Assembly: GCF_000283155.1 (NCBI RefSeq)
Contig: NW_004454195.1
Span: forward strand, 2,680,111-2,744,110
DNA length: 64,000 bases
Reading direction: 5' to 3'
Source: Ceratotherium simum simum
Taxonomy: Eukaryota; Chordata; Mammalia; Perissodactyla; Rhinocerotidae
The notes under the pieces were generated by a model. That model searched no databases. It worked only from the letters and a program-made list of their open reading frames with translations, and was not told the DNA's origin. The position numbers and the translations under genes are program-made. Positions 57,591-64,000 of this stretch are shown here, in pieces (the stretch's first letter is position 1; the number at the start of each line of letters is the position of its first letter).

Positions 57591-60269
57591 TAGGTAAAAA
57601 TATTATGTTGCTGTTTTAACTTTTGGTAGTTTGATTGATAGAGCAATGGAGCAGGTATTCAAAGGTTTGTTTGGCCATGCGGTCACTATTTGGTGATTAG
57701 ATAGTATAATATTTAATAATACCACATAAATCCTCATATCTGAGGCTGGAGTTCATTTTGAACTGTACTTAAATATTACCTGTGGGCAACTGCTTTAGGG
57801 CTGGAAGTTACAGATTTTATTACAGAACTCTTAGGAACAGCTTGTTTAAAAGAGAGACATAATTATTCATGGATTAAGAAAGAAATTACAGTGTCCATGT
57901 CCCAAAATGTCTGTAAAATCTGTAGGCTAGTGGCAAGACCCTTGTTTTCTTAGCAATTTGAAGGTAAATTTATTGTCTTGATAGATGGGGTGTGTTGATA
58001 TCAGATATGGCTCTAGCTAAGTTCGACTGTCAAACCTGCTATTGGCCCTGCTCAAATGACAACTCTTCTGAGTTTAACAAGGCAAAACCCAAATGTTGAA
58101 AAAAATGTCTTTGGCAAATTCAGATGACAGTGATTATTACCTCTCTACAAATGGAATAGGATGGAAGTTTTTCTTTTAGGGACTCTAAATTCTCCTCTTT
58201 ATCCTGTTTCCTATTCTTACTCTTCTTTAGCAGTGAATTCTAAACTTGCAGTCATTTCCAAACTTGATAGCACTAGAAGATTCTGATGAGCTTTACACAA
58301 ATACGGGTTCTGTGGTGTAACTCAGAACTACTGACTTGTAATCTTTTGGAGGTAGGAGTGAAATTATTACATGGTACTTTCATTATTTTCTTGTTATTTT
58401 GAGTTCCAACAAAATAAATGTATTGCCTTATCGAATATGCCTATTCAACTCATGCACACTGAGTTGTAAACGACAGCTATTGGTTTACAAATCTTAATCC
58501 TTTTGGCATCGTTGGCGTGTTGACTAGAAACTAAGTCTAATACCATACTACCTGCTGTTTCTTAAAGTGTTTTGAGCAGTAAAATTATTTGCTGTGTAGG
58601 AATACCCCACATACTGCAGGATGTGTAGAACAGTGACTCCTTCGATAACAAGTACATTCCCAACATGACAACTCCCCAAAATGTATGCTCACATTTCCAA
58701 TAGCCCTTGAGGGGAGGCATGGAAGAAATATAAAAATAAAAGGCATGGCATTTCTCTTCAAGGAGCTTATGATCATTTAGTGAGACAAAGTACACAGTTA
58801 AAATACAAAATATAATAAGGATGGTACAGACAGAGGTCTAGTAGGATAGAAAGGAGTGATGAGTTGATTTTATACCTGCCTTTTAAAATGATTTTGTTTT
58901 ATTACTTAGATGTTACAGGCAGATGGTTTAATATGATCTCATATCAAGAACAACAGCATTAATATTTGCCTCCCCAAAGGCAATCACTTTCAGTTTTGTT
59001 ATCTATTTATTTTCTGGCACTTGTTTCATATCTCGAAAAATATGTGTATACAGCTATTTCTTGACTTACTTTTTAAATGTAAGCCTCCTATTAGGATATA
59101 TTAGGATTTATTATTCTTACATTCTCACATGCTACCACCACTTAATATATTCTCTCCTTACATTTAACTTCTCTATATGTTTTTTCCTGTAGAGAACAAT
59201 CCTCCCATTTTTAATGCCCTCCTTATCACTGTTTCTTCCACTAAACTCTCTGCGAGAGCTGTTCCTTCTTTTTATTGAAGACAAAATTTCTCCAATGATG
59301 CTAACCTCTGTCCCGTTCTCTTTCTTCTTTTGGGTTTTGACTTTTTATTCCTTTATTCTCATTTTAATGTGCTTTGGGGAAACTGCTGGAAAGAAGGTGA
59401 ATATTTATATTCAATCCTCCACATTTAGCGTTTTGATTGAATACCTTTAAAATTGATTTTGACAGGAAGGGTGGGAGAAGATTTCACAGGGTAGTGACTT
59501 TAGAGGTGGGTCTTTGTAAATGGTTTATATTTTCACAGAGAGGTGGGATGAGAAGGAAATCCACTCAAAGAGTGTGACAGACACAAAGGCAGGATGGAGG
59601 AAAGGGCCCAGCCTCTCCTTGTCCTGTGGAGGAGAAGAGGAGACTCCCTGAGATAAAGATGGCCCTGTGGACAGCGTTTCACCAGGGAGGTGAATGACCT
59701 AGTAAAACGTGAGGAGCCAACAATGGCTTTTATCAAAAATTTAAAGCACTTATTACAAGAGTCACCCAATAGGGAAGTGGGGCAGCTTATTTGAGGGTTG
59801 AGAAATAAGGTTTTATCTCCCTAAATAGAGTCCCTTTTACTTTTGACCAAGGCATAGCAATTGCTTCATCAGTATTGGTTTGAATAATTATCATGATGAT
59901 TTGATTAACTTTCCAATTAGTACATCTGACTCTCAGAGGCGTATTGTTATCTCAGAAATAGCTTAATCCACACTGAGTTCTGTTTCCCTAGGAAAGCCTT
60001 GCTCAGTGTATCTTGACTGCCGAAAAGCCCTCTTTCTCCCACCCCACATTGAAATGCCTGCAGCTCACTGCCCCTCTTTTCTCTGAGGAGGGCAGTAGAG
60101 GCCCACAGATCATGCCTCTTTCCAAGCTCTTTGTTTCCCTTTCGTTATTGATGCTAGATTTTCCTTCTTTCTCTGAATTCTCACTTTTGCCTAATTCTAT
60201 CTTCCATTCTCAGGGGAATAATGTTGTCTATTGGGAAGTCCTCAATGTCTGTAACTTAGCACACTTGCG
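57591..60269. other. Mostly unassigned; weak repeat-like patches
   Basis: 58245-58345 loosely resembles a MER5-type hAT element ('gaagattctgatgagcttta'). 58740-58830 contains 'aaggagcttatgatcattta', an ancient-repeat phrase. Other frames here (60-80 codons) lack domains. Confidence 0.35.
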
Positions 60270-60480
60270 TTTAAAAATCTTAGAGTCACAAATCTAGAAT
60301 GTAAGGGCTGAAAGCCACCTTACAGATCAGCATGTAAGCCTTGCCTCCTTCAGAATCTGAAAACCATAAAGGTGACTTGACTTGCTCAAGGTCTCAAGTT
60401 AGACATTAATAGCACTGGGACTAGATTTCATATTTCCAAACTCTGTAGCTTTTGCTGTATGATTTACTGTCTTTTTGGCA
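60270..60480. mobile_element. MIR-like ancient SINE
   Basis: 'aatgtaagggctgaaagcca', 'ccttacagatcagcatgtaa', 'cttgctcaaggtctcaagtt' and 'agcactgggactagatttca' follow antisense MIR-family order, strongly diverged. Confidence 0.45.
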
Positions 60481-61159
60481 GCTGGCCCCCACAATGGGTT
60501 CACCATTAAAGTACAATTTATTATTACGAAATTAAAATGTTTGCTCAAGCTTTTTTAACATTGCCATTTCTATCCCATTTCAATTTGCACTAAAATTAAA
60601 GTAAGATTTTTTCCTCTCCTTATCAGAGGATTTATTTATTTTTCTTAATATGTGCCATGCATTATATACCATGTTAGACTTTGAGAGGGATATAAAAAAG
60701 ATAAAAATATAATGTCCATTTGGAGAAAGAAGATATAAACAAAAAATGGTCAAACAAGTTAAAATAATATAAGATCATGAGGAAAGGGTAGTCATAACTA
60801 GTTACCAGGTCAGTTATACTAGTTGCCAAGTGAATGATCTACACTGTAAGATCTCTGAGTTCTGAACGGAAAAAGTTTTCTGAGAGGAGAAGTGGAAATT
60901 TGACGTAGACCTTGAAGGATGAGTTGATTCGGATATTTGGAGCAAACGTAGGGAATATTCCAGACAGAAGATACTGCATTCATGACACTGTTGCTCTCCT
61001 GTGCCAGATACTGGCCTAGCACTAGGCAGGCAGATATGGCTTTGAAGGAGTTCAGAATGGAGCGTGTCAATAACTTACACTGCACCACAACAGAGATTTC
61101 AGAGGGCCTGGATAGAATGCAATGGAAGCAAGACGGATAATAGTAACATCGTAGTTAAT
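60481..61159. other. No named feature
   Basis: AT-rich then mixed DNA. 60645-60790 and 60960-61060 resemble unnamed ancient repeats. Confidence 0.35.
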
Positions 61160-61290
61160 TGATTATGTATTTAATATTTTCCAGGCATTTTACACGTGTT
61201 GTAGAATTAAAAATTCACAATAACCCTTGGAAGTAGGTCATTATTTTCACTCAATTACGGGTGAGCAAAATTGAGGTGTCAAACTATGGT
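61160..61290 (-). mobile_element. MIR SINE fragment
   Basis: Antisense MIR: 'aaaattcacaataacccttg', 'gaagtaggtcattattttca'. Confidence 0.5.
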
Positions 61291-61329
61291 CAGTACCTAA
61301 AATACATATAGGAAGAGAATCATATGAAG

Positions 61330-61475
61330 CAGTTTTTCAAAGTTACCTGTACCAGAACTCACCCCTACAGGTTCTGATTTCAGTAGATTCTGAGATTGGA
61401 AGAGTGGATGTGGTTATGGTTATGGTTGTTTAAACCTCCCAGGTGATATTAATGTGCAGCCAGGGCTGAGAATTC
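61330..61475 (+). mobile_element. MER5-like hAT DNA element
   Basis: 'acccctacaggttctgattt', 'cagtagattctgagattgga' and 'cccaggtgatattaatgtgc' follow the internal order of MER5-type non-autonomous hAT elements. It is old and lacks clear ends. Confidence 0.5.
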
Positions 61476-62689
61476 CTGGCTTAGAGGGACTAAGGAACAG
61501 TTCCAAGTTCATACAACTAATAAGTGGCAAGGTCAGGGTTGGAGCATGGGGGGGTCTGATTTGAACCTTTTTCATTACATCAGGCTGCCCCTAGAAGGAG
61601 GGAGTAGCGTAATGGCAGACAGCACTGTTAACGAGGGGTGTGTACATGTGTAGAAGAACACACAGAAAAGATGTGTTCAGAGGATACTGAGTACTACAGT
61701 TTGGCTAATTGGAGAACTAATGGTGTGAGGTGGGAGATAAGGTTGGAAAATGTCTGCTTTTCAGATGCCATATGCTAGGCACCGCTATAGCACCTCAGAA
61801 ATGGAAGAAACACTGCCAGCCTTTGTTCAGGCCACTGGTAATGCCTGAACCATGGTTCTGAGAACAGTCTGATTAAGTACTCTGTGAATGATTAGTCCAG
61901 GGTCTAGATAGTTGATACTAAAAGGCTGAGCTCAGGGTTTTGCTGTACATAAATCTGCTTGAAATGGAAGAGAAGAGACATAACTGAAGCCAAGGGAATA
62001 AGCCAGATAAGCTTTCAAGGCCTATGTGAGACCTCCAGCTGTGAGAATTAGAATGATCACATAAGGCCCCTCAGCATATCACAAAATGGACTGTGTCTGT
62101 TTATTGGATGACAGGGCTTAATTGTCACTATCACAAACTCCTGAACAACACACAGATATGCCTGTCAGAGCCTCAGAACCCGCTTTTTTAAGACAGAGGT
62201 TGGAGTTTCCTTAATATGAGACCTCATTTGGGTTCTGCTCTAGTGTCCCCACTGAAGGAGTGATGTGACACCACTGGCTTCCTTTTAGGGCTGAGAGAGT
62301 TCACTGCTGAGTGAAGGGAGAATTCATGAGGTTCTCCTGCAGCATCTTGATTCACAGAGCCATGGTGGGAAGTAATTCTATTTTAATTAGGATCCTGTCT
62401 CTGTGTCCTCCTGTGTTGAATATTCTCGGCTCCTACAGACCCAGATCTCCCTGCCTTGATAAATAACCTACTGACCTCTGGTTATGTAACACCTTCTCTC
62501 TCCGCCCCTGTTTGCTCGCCTTCCCCTGCTGATCCCCATCAGGAACTCACACAGAGGCATCTGGGGAGTGGCAGGAATGCTGCTCGCGCTCTTAGCTTCT
62601 GTGAAATGATGGTGGAGTGGGTGGTGCGCCTATAATAGGTCTTTACAAAAGAATGCATTGATTTCTCTGTGGATTTTTTTTAAAGGCTT
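61476..62689. other. No feature recognised
   Basis: Higher GC than the window average, without a CpG island, exon-like frame or named repeat. Confidence 0.4.
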
Positions 62690-62835
62690 TGGGACATGAC
62701 TGAGGGAATGGCTAATTACTATTTATGACTGTTTCATTCGGAGCTAATTGCCGGAGCTGCTGCAGACGCTGGGGCCTTCACTGCTGCTCTGCACCAAATG
62801 AGCAAAGAGCAATAAAATGGTCGATGGGGGCCGAT
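62690..62835. promoter_or_regulatory. Candidate conserved non-coding element
   Basis: Non-repetitive patch with 'tgactgtttcattcggagct', 'aattgccggagctgctgcag' and 'aatgagcaaagagcaataaa'. Retained CpGs and TAAT/ATTG cores give it the look of a conserved element. Conservation was not tested. Confidence 0.3.
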
Positions 62836-64000
62836 TCTTTGCACACCACTCCTGAAAGAGTCTGTGTGCATGTGCATATAGGTATGAATGCATGCGTGTG
62901 TACACACACACACACAATTTCACAGATTTCAGGAAGAGTCCAGAGGTAATTCTTGAAAACCCTCTATTTCTAATAGGTCATAAGTGTATATCAGAGCCAA
63001 TTTGTCAAGATGTAATTAACAATGCTGGAATACTGGACTCATTTGAGAAATGAAACAACTAAGGGATTTTATGTTTTTCTTTTCCCCCTGGTGTGACCAA
63101 ATGAGCAGGGACAGTAAGTGGTATGGAAAAGTTAGCTGGATTCATCAAAGTTTGATTAAAGTGAAAGGAAAAGTATAGAAATATTGAATGGAGACTGGAG
63201 GACTTTCTCCAAGTTGTGCTTTCGTTTTCCTCTAATTTGATTCTCCTACTTAATGTGAACTTAAGGCGGCTGCAATTTATCTGGGGTGTGGGGCAGGCAG
63301 AGCTGCACACATCTGGGGAGCCGCTTTGGGTGTGGCCTGTGCAAGATGTCCCCAATGCGTGTCCTCAACCCCCATGCGCCAACCTTCCTCCACAAGTGGG
63401 TGACAACAACAAGGAAATACATAACCAGGCATGGCTCAGGGAAACTGGACAGCAGCATGGCTGAGGAGGATGCTCTAAGTTTCCGCTGCTTCTCAAGGTA
63501 AATCCATCTCATAGTCCAGTACAATCGTTGAGACAGTGTCATTGCTTTTTGATGCCACCACTGCATGCTCAGGAAAGCATGACTCTTTTTTTTTTTTTTT
63601 GAAGGAGAGAGGGGAATGTATTAAACAGGGTGTATATGAGAGTCTCACTAACTGATAACCAATTTAATGTCTGTGAAAATGTTGGTTTGTATAGTGATGA
63701 GAGCTGCACATATGTACAACGCATGTCACAGGTTGAATTAATAAGAGACTAATTGGTGAGAACCAGTCTTTCCTTCTGACTTCCCTCTGAGAGGAAGTGA
63801 GGCTGACCTTGGTTCAGCTTTTATAAGAGCCTAGGAGAGAGATTCTGCAGGACTGTCCATTTAGGGCAAGGATGGGAAAGGGCATGGAGGTGAGAGCAGA
63901 GGCAGCTTCCTGGCCCTGGAGGAAGGGAGAGTGCTGAAGGCTGGAAAGGGTTTTTCTGACAGGGACATATGAGGAAGCCTGGCACCCTGCTCCTGCCAGG
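62836..64000. other. Unassigned, with CA repeat and poly(T)
   Basis: (CA) run at about 62902-62917 and a T run at about 63586-63600. Overlapping frames on both strands at 63059-63566 (71-101 codons) share no recognisable domain. 63140-63290 contains ATCAAAG, a TCF/LEF-like core, in otherwise unique sequence. Confidence 0.4.

Noticed and set aside
63059..63566. Cluster of overlapping 71-101-codon frames on both strands near the window end
   Set aside because: No domain and no defensible splice pattern. Overlap on both strands is usual for a GC-richer patch with few stops.

Overview
This window is mammalian nuclear DNA without a recognisable host protein-coding exon. Lineage comes from the SINEs. 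Eleven full or partial copies of the tRNA-derived equine repetitive element (ERE) family are present, several with intact 12-17 bp target-site duplications (TSDs). They carry the diagnostic GGCCGGCCC start and the 'gaggaagatnggccctgagctaacatc' tail, usually read on the minus strand. ERE is restricted to Perissodactyla, so the source is a horse, rhinoceros or tapir relative. I cannot choose between them from this sequence alone.

Layout. 1-1.5 kb: the 3' half of a Tigger DNA transposon, an L2 3' end and a MIR. 1.7-7.0 kb: old minus-strand L1 material, interrupted by three EREs and ending at an MLT1 LTR (6972-7540). 7.9-12.3 kb: an old plus-strand L1 interrupted by an ERE and by a younger 5'-truncated L1 (9497-10956). 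That younger L1 is flanked by an exceptionally long target duplication of about 189 bp. 12.5-22 kb: ERE, L2, MIR and L1 3' fragments in AT-rich sequence. 22.0-24.5 kb: the most unusual structure, an AT palindrome followed by a 1,955 bp inverted duplication with two 625 bp arms about 98% identical. 25-29 kb: ERE, an ERVL-like LTR, a short Tigger-derived element and a long L2. 29-43.9 kb: mostly unassigned sequence with old MIRs, one solo-LTR-like element (39277-39824) and only a 43 bp ERE fragment. 43.9-46.5 kb: old minus-strand L1 with two EREs. 47.9-48.4 kb: an LTR-like repeat. 52.5-55.8 kb: an old plus-strand L1 that keeps its 5' UTR and endonuclease start but is joined directly to 3' UTR sequence. 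55.8-64 kb: mostly unique sequence with old repeats and a few patches that look like conserved non-coding elements.

No operon, RNA gene, CRISPR array or novel coding system is supported. All long open frames are remnants of L1 ORF2, lie inside SINEs or LTRs, or are chance frames. The observations worth follow-up are structural: the inverted duplication, the long-TSD L1, and the AT palindrome close to the inverted duplication. Family names for older repeats come from memory of consensus sequences and need RepeatMasker confirmation.
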